From: Branchiostoma floridae
Taxonomy: Eukaryota > Chordata > Leptocardii > Amphioxiformes > Branchiostomatidae
Length of the DNA stretch: 64,000 bases
NCBI RefSeq assembly: GCF_000003815.2
Contig: NC_049995.1
Location: 8,446,100 to 8,510,099 of the forward strand
Reading direction: 5' to 3'
Under the pieces are notes generated by a model. That model did no database searches. It was not told where the DNA came from and saw only the letters and a program-made list of their open reading frames with translations. The stretch's first letter is position 1. Every line of letters begins with the position of its first letter. Positions 11,924 through 43,300 of the stretch are shown here, piece by piece. The translations under genes and the position numbers were made by a program.

Positions 11924-12214
11924 ATGGAGCAGTATTGGTCATCTGAAAGTTTATTTTCGGGAAGAGAAACCTTCATTTGGAAACGTAAACACAAAATGCC
12001 GCGACGTTCTATTGTACCAAATGACTTCAATGTACAGACACACCCTTATGACTTGTTTGCAGTAGCTTTAATGGGAGTCGACACTCCGAATCCACCTACG
12101 TGTACCTGTCGTATACCAATGTTTGTTCCTGGATTCCCTGAACTTGGCTTTTACGTGACTAAGAACACGTTGAACTTGAGATGGCAAGTGGTCATATCTC
12201 CCGTTCATCTCTAA
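11924..12214 (+). CDS. Unrecognised ORF, 96 codons
   Basis: An uninterrupted frame with a mixed amino-acid composition (KMPRRSIVPNDF, then a CTCRIPMFVPGFPELGFYV segment) rather than low complexity. It sits in the intergenic interval near other short ORFs (10955-11230 and 12421-12678) and may be part of a decayed mobile or virus-like element. No domain was recognised and there is no splice evidence. It could be spurious. Confidence 0.2.
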   Translation: MEQYWSSESLFSGRETFIWKRKHKMPRRSIVPNDFNVQTHPYDLFAVALMGVDTPNPPTCTCRIPMFVPGFPELGFYVTKNTLNLRWQVVISPVHL

Positions 12215-14190
12215 GCAGATGTTTGAGTGGACATTACCGGCGGCGTTGAGACAGGGGACTTACAAAAACTATTACCTTTATACCAGAAAAGAAATATTTT
12301 TATTGCATTTACATATAGTAAATATACAGTTCACATAAATGAAACATAAGAAAAGAACATAGACAAAAAACATAAACCACGGATCAGAAGAGGTATTTAA
12401 GGGTAGCAAATTGGATTTGAATGCTTCTGCGCGCTATTTGTGGTCATGATAATAACAGTTTGAAACTTGTCGTAGGCGACTTTTGGCTCCGTCCTAGATT
12501 TCTTTTGATACCGTACGGAGTACAAAATGTATTTGAATATTCATCTCTATCAAATTTTCAAAACATCAATTTTAAAGATGTGTTTACGTACATTAAACCA
12601 TACTACACTAGTCATACGTTTGACGAAATATGTAACCATTACACAAATAAGGTAAGCTTTCGTTGTGCACGTGTGTAATCAAGGTGGTAAAAATCAGCTT
12701 TCTGTCTTTTTTTTTTTAATTTCAACTTACGAAGTTTGCTACTATTGGACAGCTTTCTAGATCCTCTCTAGATCTGTCAGTAATTGTGTCAAAGGCGATC
12801 CGGTTATGAGATCGATCAGCAACGTTAACTCACAAAGAAAGACCAGTCAGGTGCTGCAACATAACAGGAAGTGAAAGCATAGCGTCAGGTTTATGAATAT
12901 TTTAAACATAGCAAAACTGACGACAACAGGGCAATCACCTCTTCTCTACCGGACTCCCTAGTAGTTTAGCCTGAGTATCATCCTCCTTAGTAACCGCTTG
13001 AAATTTAAGTAGATTGAATATGCCAGATGAGTTAGCCGGCCCGAGTAACGACAAGCTTAAGGTTATTATTTAGTCTATTTCCCAAATTTCTATCGTGATT
13101 TCTACCAACATAGTGTCATAGGGAGTCGACTTGAGTATGGTAGAGACAAGGAGGTTGTGTTTTTTGACTTCCTTGGTAGAGACGAGCAATTACCAGCAAT
13201 ATAAGTCCATTGGCATTTCGGCTGACTCTGGGTTTCTTTTGACAACCGCAAATCTGTTGTTAGCGTGGCCCGTCTGCCTGCAGTCATTACTAGTACACCA
13301 TTTGCAAAATAAGGCTTTAGTTGCCGCAAGTCTTGTCCGACATGTCCCCCAATGGGGACTAATTGTTTGGCTGCTTATAAATGATAGGCATATGGCTTTT
13401 AAATTATATCGATTTTTCGCAGATTCTTGCCCGTGGGCTAATTGCACGTAATTACATGAAATGGTACAAACAGTGTAAAAACAATATAGCAAGTGTCTAC
13501 TATAGTCTAAAAGCTAACTCTAGATTCTAGTTATTGGATTCGACTTCTTTTTCAGAGACGGTGGAAGACGAAAGATCCCAACTTTTAGACTTGTAGACTT
13601 AATTGTAGACTTACGGGGAGTAGAGAAATAACTTTGAGCAGGGCTTTGAAAATTGCAGAAGTAGTGATTATGCCTATTGGAAAACTCCACCCCAAAGATT
13701 AAAAACCTGAAGAAAACCTTGAGAGACCTTTCTTTCTTGCCGGTGGTCCACTGTGGCAATCTTATAAATATTTATCAGGAATGCTAGACCGCTATCACTA
13801 GTACCAGCAACAAATTACAATGTATCTGTCCCAAAGTCGTCGAAAACACTTTCAGAGAGAGAAAACTCTTTCAGAGTTCGAATCAAGCATTGACAAGCGC
13901 CTCATAAATTTGCTTTCTTGTTTTGCAAATATGGAAAATCGTTGGGGAACTGTATAAATGTATAAACTCCTTTCATCTGCGCTGAAAAACTCAGTAAGCT
14001 GGCTAAGGTTCACATGGTATCACAGCGCCCCCTAACGGAATTTTATATATTTGCAATGTAAATCTCCCAAATGAAAAGGTGAGGAGTTCAATTTTTCACG
14101 AAAACTCACTAAAGTCACTAATATAGCGCTTAAAACATAGAATGAAGCGTTTTAATACAATCATATTATATTCTTATTAATATCTACTGC

Positions 14191-14305
14191 TGACCAATCA
14201 GGCTGGAGAAAATTTGGCGCGAAATAAAAACGCGCCAAGCTCAGTGCGCCTGCCCAGATTTGTCAGGTCACGTTTGTTTTGGAGCGGTAGGTCCACACAA
14301 AAAAC
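14191..14305 (+). promoter_or_regulatory. MSH6 core promoter: CCAAT box and palindromic E2F-type site
   Basis: A CCAAT box lies at 14194-14198 (TGACCAATCAGG, an NF-Y-type context). A dyad TTGGCGCG (14214-14221) / CGCGCCAA (14231-14238) follows; its left half TTTGGCGCGAAA is a consensus E2F site. The MSH6 start codon is at 14306. Mammalian MSH genes are S-phase/E2F-responsive, so this arrangement fits cell-cycle control. The transcription start was not located. Confidence 0.65.
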
Positions 14306-34400
<20,095 letters not shown>

Positions 34401-34859
34401 ACCTTTCAAACGAGTCATATCTTCAAGTTGTCTTAGGCCATGCACTGCCTGGAGGCCTGGTTTCAAGGAGTCTTAACCCACTGCCATACTTAACTAGTGC
34501 CATATCTTAAGATGAACAAACTTCATTGAAACATGTTGTGGAAAAGAAACTGTGACTTATCAATTTTGTTGTGGATGCCCAGTGTACATGATGATGATTG
34601 TATTAACATGCAACATCTAGTTCACACCATACCTTGTTTCCATGTATTTCTAACTGTTGACTGTACACTCCAGTAAGGATATAGGTTACTTTTTAGTGTA
34701 AGAGCAGCCATGTATGTAGAAAAAGATATTGTTTTTGATTCCGCTGAAGCTCTCAAAAACTGTTTGATCTCTAATGATACCATCATACACAAAACATTAG
34801 TTCTGCATACCAGTAAATGTATTGTGAGATGAATGTACTAAAATTGTCTGATGACAAAA

Positions 34860-35235
34860 GATATGTAATTTCTAACAGACATTTTGTTTCCCCTCAAATC
34901 AATTTTATGATCATACTGAAATGTTGTGTTAGGCTTTATGTGGAATATTTGATCATTCACACAGACTACAAAAGACAGATACTTTCTGATTATTAAGTTA
35001 GATGAAGTTATAAGATTATCACTTCACAGTAGAATGTATATGTAGTTAGAAATTCTCTATTCAGTGGCAATTGAGAAGAAATATATTCTGGTTCTGCCAA
35101 CTACCCTACTGTGTTATTTCTTTTGTTGTCACCATCATTTTGACCTGCAGCATCAAAAAGTCATCAAAGTTTCATAACTAAGGTTTTCAAAATTATCATT
35201 TGGTGTACATGTGGGGACAAGGGGTACAGTATGGT
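34860..35235 (+). repeat. Dispersed ~350-bp repeat, copy 1 (MSH6 3' flank)
   Basis: Shared landmarks, in order: TTTTATGATC, GTGGAATATTTGAT, ATTAAGTTAGATGAAGTTAT, TTCTCTATTC, TGGTTCTGCCAACT, TGTGTTATTTCTTTTGTTGTC, TTGACCTGCAGCA, ATTTGGTGTA. The same series is found at 44080-44365 and 47130-47420. Confidence 0.7.
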
Positions 35236-35247
35236 AGATGTCAATTG

Positions 35248-35405
35248 AATACAGGCTTTTCAGTTGACGTCATCTGCGCCATGTTGGATTACAGCGTATG
35301 TCTGTTAACCACACCAAGATGCTACTGCTTAATTCAATTAACGGCCAACATGGTCGTTGTCATATTTAAATTATAATCAGTACAGCAATGAAAAGCCTGT
35401 ATACG
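35248..35405. mobile_element. Small foldback element (~157 bp)
   Basis: ATACAGGCTTTTCA at the left end is inverted as TGAAAAGCCTGTAT at the right end. A TGACGTCA (CRE-type) palindrome lies just inside the left arm. Confidence 0.5.
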
Positions 35406-36059
35406 TTGATACGATTATGAAATGAAAGTTTGTTAGGTAGATACAAGTGAATACAATATGGTATTGATATTTTTATTTTGGCATACTGATAAAAAGAAGC
35501 TATGTACAATGTCACACCTTTGCGAGGTTTCAAAACTTTTGAAATAGTAATAGGATATTTTCTGTACAGTGATGACATCTTAAAATCTAGGTATTTAGTA
35601 TGATTTCGACTCCAAGCTACCTTCCATTGGGTATTTGCCATTCAATACGTACAACATGTCCAATCAGCACTCGGTGTCGAGTGCTGACGAACATTCAGCA
35701 CTGGACACGCAGTGCTAAAGCCTACCTTTCAAACTTAGAGCCAAGTACTGAAAAATTAAATTTTCGTAGTTCTGCTTCAATCAAGCACCTTGCTTCAATC
35801 AACAGGTTCAACTTCCTTGTGTGACGTCAAAGCAAACGATTGCATCACGTGTTTTAACGTTTGACCTGAGGAAAGGCCCCAAAGGTGTGTACTGTAGTTA
35901 CTGCATAACAATGCAAACAAGTTCAACGTGAATATCTTACAATGGCAGCCCTCAACTCAAGAGCTCAATGTATTGTACAAAAAACACGTAATGCTCTGTA
36001 AATTACGAGCACTGTTCGTCATCAGGCTAATATGCGAACACCACAAACAACCAAACATT

Positions 36060-36147
36060 TAAGAACCACGGGGGTCTCCTAACCTAACATTTTCATTGGA
36101 GTCACGGTTTCGGAAAGATTTCCCGACGGAATGGCTAAAGTTTCCAG
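36060..36147 (+). promoter_or_regulatory. Putative non-coding first exon/promoter of gene A
   Basis: GGTCTCCT...TCACGGTTTCGGAAAGATTTCC...CAG|GTGAGT aligns with 48328-48406 upstream of gene C (GGTCTCTT...TCATGGTTTCGAGTCGGTTTCC...TAG|GTGGGT). Conservation ending at a donor in both paralogs indicates a spliced 5' untranslated exon. Confidence 0.55.
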
Positions 36148-36907
36148 GTGAGTTTCACGATATTGACAGTCCGCACGCACTTCGTTCGGTAACCGCAACG
36201 TCTTGTCAAGGTATTAAGGGCTTACAAGGCCGTGGGTGGTGGAACGGGGGGTGACTGCCGACTTGTATCTTGAACGTGGATCAAGGTTCGAAACTACATG
36301 CGGCGAGTTTTACAGAAGTACTTTCACTTCCGCATATATTATGCGTACAACTGCGTTGAAAATGACTTTGATATTAGACTAGACTTTATGTCAATGCTGT
36401 TTATATGTGTCTGTGGTATTTTCAAACAAGTCATTAACCCCAATATCATAAAGAGTTTTGTTGCTACGGTTTAATTTTGATCATGCTTTATAGTGTCCAA
36501 CTGTAACGTAAACAATACCTAGCTACAATAGTTCACTAAGATAGCAAGCAAATGATATATTTGTATTTCCTATGTCCCCAAACTCCGTTACGTTACGTAA
36601 AATGGGGTTGGATAGCGCTATTTCAAATCAACTGATGAGGCCTCGCGTAAACATCATGGTTTTTCCATTACGTAACCGAGGTGTATTTTTGTAAACACGA
36701 GTAAGGGTCTGGGATTTCCCCTTAAGGTACTATATAGCAGGTCAAAAGGTCCGGACTGGTTAGACTGGTCGGTTGGTGGCCCTTGAACTCAACTATGACT
36801 GTTACAGAGTAAATGACACCTTGTATTTCTCCCGTTACAGTAAGCTGACGTGCAATCTGCTGGTTTTGTTTGTTCCTGTTCCGGAAACCAAGCATTCAAC
36901 CATTGCA

Positions 36908-38775
36908 ATGGCTCGGCACGCCCATGCACCTGTACCAACCGTGGCACCTGAGACAAGTATGGTCCAGCCCAATGCCGATCGCAATGCGGACACTGTCAAC
37001 ATATGCCTCAACATTCGGTTGAACGTCAGCTACCCTACCAACATCTACGACCTAAGAATACCCTATGTGGCTTTTGTGTCTGTTTTAGTTTGTCTCTTTG
37101 TGGCTGTTGCCGTGTACCAGACAGTCATGAAAGCCCTAATGATAGTCCTAGTCGTGGTCGCCATGGTAACGTTTTCAACGCTTTTATACATGATATATGA
37201 ATACATGAACAACAAAGTCAAACTCACTACACAGTACAATATCGCCAAGTACATCACAGAGGGGCAGCTGAGACAAGACCAGAGTAGTGAAATTCAAGGA
37301 GCAGCGTCAGTAGTGAACATTGGCAATATAGACTCAGAAATTTCTCGTCGGCAAGAAGAAACACTTCAGAGGCATACCGAAACTGGTACCAATGAACAGG
37401 ATGACAAAGAAAGTAAAGGTTCAACTGATGTGTCACCGTCCAATGTAGTCAACAATGTTCCAGTAACCATAACTAGAGTTGAGGATGACTCGTCACCTGA
37501 AGAAGATGACTTAACAACTGACAACCCCTTCCCTGATAGAGCTCAGTTGACCCCTTGGCCACTTTATAGATCACCACAATTCCACCTACAGCAAACGCAA
37601 AGGATTTCACAAAGCCAAATGCAACCAAGTATCGTCATGCCAGTATCACAATTACGGGAAACACCACGACAAGGAGAATTTCAGCAAAATAACTTTATAT
37701 CACAATTTATCCAACAATTGGCGGAAATAGAATGGAGCGACCCAACATTTGGATTCCTGTCCGGTCGCGATAGTCGCGCTGTCGTCAGGGCAAGTCATTC
37801 TACCGGAAGCGGAAGCATGGTTGTACGCCGTCGTGCCTTGGCCGGAGCGGGTGTGCCGTATCTTAACCAAGACGGTATGCAAACTTTGATTGCCTACACC
37901 AAAAAGGTTATGTTTTGGAGTGCATGTGTTTTGTATGTCTGTTGTCTGTAAACAGCATAACTCGAGGAGTGTTTATGATATTTGGTATGTCAGTAGGTGT
38001 TTGCAAAAATGAAGACATTTTTCGGAAATTGACGGCTGTATGGTTAAGATTTTGGATGGTATGTAGACGTGATATAATTCTGGGCTCTCTAGCAGCTCTC
38101 TTTGGAACTGCAGTTTGGGGTGTTTCGGTTGCAGACTTTGGGATGAGTCAAGAAGGGATGATTTGTGCGATGTGCAATGTATTAAGTATAATGTGCATTG
38201 CTGTATATTTGATAATTCTGAAAAAGCAACTTTTGTTAGTTGAAAAGGCTCGACTGGTATACGTAAAGATTACGTGTTAAGTCCAACCAGAATGGATGTT
38301 GTGATGTCACATAGGTCCGAGTTTTATCCTATACCCCTACGAGTATCTTGTACTTTGTGTAATAGTTGTTGTTGCCAAACATTGTATCATGTACAATTGT
38401 CGTGCAATAAAGTTCTTCTACAAACACCCTATTCAAGGAGGGGCTTTATAATAGTGAGACGGGCACACAATTTTAACCTTTCACTTATCTCATTTCCGTT
38501 TATACTTCATAGTGATGAAGCCGTATTTCAACTTCATCGCGGATAAGATGCCTGCAGACTGGAAACAACTGGCCACGAATCTTGACTTGCCCTTTGCGCA
38601 GGTTCTTGCTGTGAATGACAGGCACCGGGACTGTTGGATGTGTTGCCATCAGGTTATGGAAATGTGGCGCAGCAACAACGGCGCACAAGCAACGGTGGAT
38701 GACTTGATACAGGCCGTTAGGGACACCGGTAAACAGGATGTTGCAGAAGAGCTGGAATCTATGCAGTTAGATTAA
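36908..38775 (+). CDS. Gene A: membrane-hairpin death-domain protein (409 aa, 2 exons)
   Basis: Exon 1 (coding 36908-37874; the exon probably begins 36841 after CCCGTTACAG) and exon 2 (38513-38775) join in phase 1. The ATG is chosen because the bases before it (GGAAACCAAGCAT..) align with those before the ATG of B and F. Residues 1-50 are Pro-rich, then an alternating NICLNIRLNV strand. Two hydrophobic helices (about 53-70 and 76-97) form a hairpin. Residues 98-322 are a long Ser/Thr/Gln-rich, acidic tail. Residues 323-409 form a C-terminal death domain: MPADWKQLATNL, then the CWMCC motif, then ATVDDLIQAVRDTGKQDVAEEL. There is no signal peptide or kinase. Likely a membrane-anchored adaptor in death-fold signalling. 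The family is assigned from DD pattern only; the function is inferred. First of six clustered paralogs. Confidence 0.8.
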
Positions 38776-39400
38776 AGCTGTCGAGCCTGGGAACCATCCG
38801 GAAAGTAGTTTGCCCAGTCCTGCGTTCATTATACACTTTATATAGTCGCTTCTGAGAGCTTGAAACCATTGTTCTTACTGTTCAAACTTGTCTTTATTTT
38901 TCCTAGTTTATACTGCCAATATATTGTCTGTAGTGAAACTCGTAATGTAATTAAATCGAGGCAAAGAATTTGGTTTTGCTTCCAGTCATGATCAGTTGCC
39001 TTTAGTTGTTCTACATGTATATAACAGGAATGAAATATAGATAGGAAAGAGTGAAATTGAAATCAAATAACAATAAATATGATAATAAAATGCAGAACCC
39101 AATAAATGATGATGCCTGTGATATTCACAAAGAGCCCCATTTACGACACGGTGGCCTTGCATTTCAAACAGATTTTGATTAAAAACCAGCATGTTAATTC
39201 AGCAGTTTGCGCTGCATGCTACGAGGCTTGTACGTATACCTTTGCTGACGTTTACATACTTATCTAGAAGCACATAAACATTTCCTTTACATGTATGATG
39301 ACTAAATGACTAAAATTAAGAATCATCTGCACTAATATACATTTCCTAGTACTGTATTTTTCAAGCAGAGGTTTTTGCATGTTGGGGGATAGTAGTTGTC
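38776..39400. other. Gene A 3' flank
   Basis: No coding sequence. The part around 39030-39120 (AAATGCAGAACCCAATAAAT..TGTGATATTC) aligns with 63820-63900 beyond gene E, showing that downstream flanks were duplicated with the genes. A (CA)n tract follows at 39483. Confidence 0.6.
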
Positions 39401-39499
39401 GGGTTTTCTGACGACTGCCTCTTGGTCACTACTAACACACCCTCCCCGACCGAAACCTTTGCTTGGAGAATAAATACGTACTACACACACACACACACA

Positions 39500-39697
39500 C
39501 ACACAACACACGAGCAAACAAAGTTTAGTCAGGTGGGTCATGACGTCACTGTCACACACCTGAGGTCAAAGGTAAAGTTGGTGACCTTTTCCAGAACAAG
39601 ATATAACGGCGTTCTTGTGTCCTGGGCAGAACTTGTCACAGGTGTTCAAACGTCTTACATGTGATATCCTTGTTTCCAGCTTGCTGGAAGAGTCTAG
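39500..39697 (+). promoter_or_regulatory. Putative non-coding first exon/promoter of gene D
   Basis: AGTTTAGTCAGGTG.GTCA, GGGTCAAAGGTAAA-like and GACCTTTTCCAGA blocks align with 59520-59730 upstream of gene E. A TGACGTCA site lies at 39540-39547. A donor TCTAG|GTAAGA (exon end 39697) matches GTGAG|GTATAC (59730). Confidence 0.5.
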
Positions 39698-40396
39698 GTA
39701 AGATATTAAGTTTTTTTTGTGCTTGTAAATGGAAAACAACGTTTACCTTTAAGCATTAATGACTTAAGAGACACCACTTAATGCACGGCATGCCTGCAGT
39801 ACAACTACGTACACATGTATGTCATCATAGTCACGTAGGCTCTGCCTAAGGTGATTTCTATTTGATTCGAACTCTGACAACACACTATAAACACCAGCTA
39901 GCACCTATCTGATGGTATATTATTGTAGAAATCATGTATTACGCGTGAAAGCCGCCAGGGGTGTCTAGCCCGTACCCGGAAGTAACAGGAATACTTCGGG
40001 GTTTTGGTCCAGTTGGAGTTTTCAACAAAAACTTGATGGTCGAAAGCCGTAACCGTGAATTTAGTTTGTAGTAACCTGTGTGAATAAGTCTCTAGACTGT
40101 ACATGGATGTCTAAGCTTCATTAACGTAACGTGTAGGTATATATGGGTGCAGTTGTCCTCAGCTTTCTCGAGGCTGAGTGTCACGTACATGTAGGTAGGT
40201 CAAACACAGCCGTTTACGTATGATTCTAATAAAGTTTGTGTTCAAGAAAGTACGAAGTTTTATTGTGTTTCAAGACACCCCAAACCAATTTCTAGCGTCT
40301 CTGTCTTAAGCAGTGATGATCTTTTCTCTCCCGCAGGTGAACAGTTGACAGATCCTACCTACGACAACCCCATACCAGACCCGGAAGTATGTAAAC

Positions 40397-43300
40397 ATGG
40401 CTGTCCAAGGTGAGACGTACCTTTGTACACATGTACGAAAGTAAACATAACTGTAAACTTATCTTATCCACTCACTAAGATATTAGCGTAATTTTGTGTT
40501 TTACATTTCACATCTTATTTCTACCTTAATGCATAACAAGAAATCTAATCTATTTACCAGTTAATTTGAAAATCTTAGCTAATACATGTATAAATAGACG
40601 ATTGTAAGCGGTGTACCGAAAGTGCGAAAAGGAACGAAAAGGAACGAAAAGGAACGAAAAGGAACGAAAAGGAACGAAAAGGAACGAAAAGGAACGAAAA
40701 GGAGCGAAAAGGAACGGAGTATGAAGCAAACTTAAATAAAATCAATGAGAATATAAGGAATCGGTACTGCGGGCGTTAGAAGCCTATGAAACGTGTTTTA
40801 TTTTACCGAGAATTTGACATTATCAAATTTTTACAGCGCTGTTTCAGGCTGTTGTTTTTGTGTGGCTAAATTATTCTTTGAAGATCTGCGAAATACAAAG
40901 AAACGGAACTGAGATAAGAAAGTAAGGACTAAAATTCAGTGGGTGGTAGATGAATATCGATTATTATACATTTTCAGGATGAGGCAAGATTGTAACGTTG
41001 TTGTTGTATTTGGGTGGCTTTTATTCTCCCTAGAGGGGAGCGCCGCATGCAAATGACCCGCGAAATCCGGTCAGGAAAGATATGCTAATAAACTGCTGCC
41101 CCACGACGAGCATGACAGCTCCTTTCAACAGGGCCAACAACATGGTTTTCTGGAGACTGGAGACATATCTTCTCGCTCGTTCACAACGAAAGAAAAGCTG
41201 TAAAATGAGAGACATATATACATTGTACCAAAGAGATTTCATCAAGTTGTACAATGAGTATTCATCATTTTGGCGGGAAGAAAGGTGCCAACGTGAGGAA
41301 TTTGTGCAAAGGATATTGGGAAATACAATTTCTGTCAACAATTTTCCGTCATATTCAATACAAATAAATTTCTGCTTCTTGCGACCGACATCAGGCCCTC
41401 GCTGATGATGAAAAAATCCCAATGCCGGGTTTAGATGTCCTGGTTGCAAAACGAATTTAAGGCGTTGTATTGATATTAATGAAAGTGTGAAAAAAAGGAA
41501 GGAAGAATAATTCCCAACATGCTGGGCTCGAACTTCCGATCGTCGACTTCCCTGGGTTCGAACATTCGACCTATATTTCTCTAAGGTCAAGTTCTTACAA
41601 ATTGTGCAATACATATACTTGTAACTTTACTATCATTGCATTTTTTAAACAACTATATCCACATAGCATGGCTTTTTATGATAAAATATGCGCAATCGTT
41701 CTCAACATAATCCATTTCTTCTTGTGAAATTTTATAATATAAATGTAATATGGATATTCTAAGGAATGTTATAACCACATTAACACGTACATGAACATAG
41801 ATATGCATAGATAGGTCTCATCAATATTAATTCCTCCATTGAACCATTGCTATAGGAATTTCGTGGAACAAGCCGCAAAATGCATTTGCCGATCACAGTT
41901 TACCTTTTCCTAATATTACCATCGATTTTATTTGAATTTGCTTCATACTTCGTTCCTTTTCGTTCCTTTTCGTTCCTTTTCGTTCCTTTTCGTTCCTTTT
42001 CGTTCCTTTTCGTTCCTTTTCGTTCCTTTTCGTTCCTTTTCGTTCCTTTTCGTTCCTTTTCGTTCCTTTTCGCACTTTCGGTAGACCCATTGTAAGTTGT
42101 ACTGCCTGGAATATTGTAGAATGACATGAGGCCCTCTAGCTCTTCTTGAATATGTAACGTTCTGAACTCGTATAATGCGTTCTGATGTTACATTTCTTCT
42201 TCCAGGCGTTGAGAAGTACTTTTTCTACATTAAGGAAAAGGTGGCTTCAGACTGGAAGGACCTCGCTTTCTTTTTGGGCTTTTCGGGCACCGATGTTGGA
42301 AACATAGGAGGCAGAAACTATGATGACAAGTCCAGCTGTATGGATCTGTTACAGGAGTGGGCAACAGCAAATGGCACAGACGCTACTATAGAGGTCCTGA
42401 TGGAGGCTCTATCTAACGCAGGCCTACGCAGCGTTGCGGACGGATTGAAGGCTGGTAAGGCCACACGAAATTTATTTAGTGCTTCTCGGATTATTTTCAG
42501 AAACAAATTGGACGGGACAGGCCGAAACTGGGTGAAGACATGCGGCTTAAATAACACAGAAATTATCCCGAGGAGTTTAAAGGCACGTTTTATACAAACG
42601 TGAATGTCTTATTTTGATTTTGTTACAAATGTTCTGGATAAAAGGCATTGTTTTTAGACTGAAATGGTTTAATAAAAAAATGGACAGGCGAATCCGAGAA
42701 GCAACAAATAAGATTGGTGTGGCCTAACGTTACCCTTTTCGTTTAATTGGTCAATTTTCAAAGTCTACTCAGCATCTGAAGAATATATGTCATGTGTGCT
42801 TTGTGTATGGTACTTTAGTGTATGGAAATACATAATTCGTTATTTACGCTTGATAGAGCTGGCTACCGGGCAGGGGGCACAGCCTCCAGATCAAGGACAA
42901 CCTTCAAGGGTACAATCTCAAGGGATCATGAGGCAACCTCCTACTGGAAAACCTCAGCCGGTATCACGGGTGCAACCTCAGTCGGTACCGGTGCCATGGG
43001 TGCAACCTCAGCTGGTGTCTTGGGTGCAACCCCAGCCTGTGGCATGGGGGCAACCTCAGCTGGTACCATGGGTGCAACCTCAGCTAATGCCATGGGGGCA
43101 ACCTCAACTGGCGATGGGGGGACCATCTAACAATACGGAAGGTAAATATTACCTTTCAATGTAAAATATATGTAACCCGTTTCCTCTCTACATGTTTGTC
43201 TCGGCTCTGATTTGATTTTTTTTTATACTGAAAGTGTTGATCAGAAGCAATATGTTCTGTTCTCTGTACCTGTCCGTGGACAACACATATTTAATTCTTG

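Larger units (their letters stand above)
10398..14190. other. Divergent intergenic interval between KIF13 and MSH6
   Basis: The two genes point away from each other across 3.9 kb. The KIF13 promoter should lie near 10400-10600, which contains a CGGGCGCCATTTTGG motif. The middle (10.7-12.7 kb) has an odd, more coding-like composition with several unrecognised ORFs (10955-11230, 11924-12214, 12421-12678) and a tandem duplication (11359-11680). Nothing recognisable was seen in 12.7-14.1 kb. Confidence 0.5.
34401..36050. other. MSH6 3' flank and intergenic sequence
   Basis: No coding sequence was recognised. No clear AATAAA lies close behind the MSH6 stop. The interval 34860-35235 belongs to a dispersed repeat shared with 44080-44365 and 47130-47420, 35248-35405 is a small foldback element, and 35664-35720 has two adjacent hairpins. 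Confidence 0.5.

Noticed and set aside
36773-36907. Upstream ATG extension of gene A (45 extra codons)
   Set aside because: It runs through a probable intron/acceptor (CCCGTTACAG at 36840), whereas paralogs B, C and F start just after the aligned leader.
39480-39664. ORF near the (CA)n tract upstream of gene D
   Set aside because: Better explained as a non-coding first exon/promoter conserved with gene E; the frame is not shared.
41880-42127. ORFs with KERKGTKRN or FVPFRSFSFL repeats
   Set aside because: Translation of the decamer array in the hAT-like element's terminal repeat.
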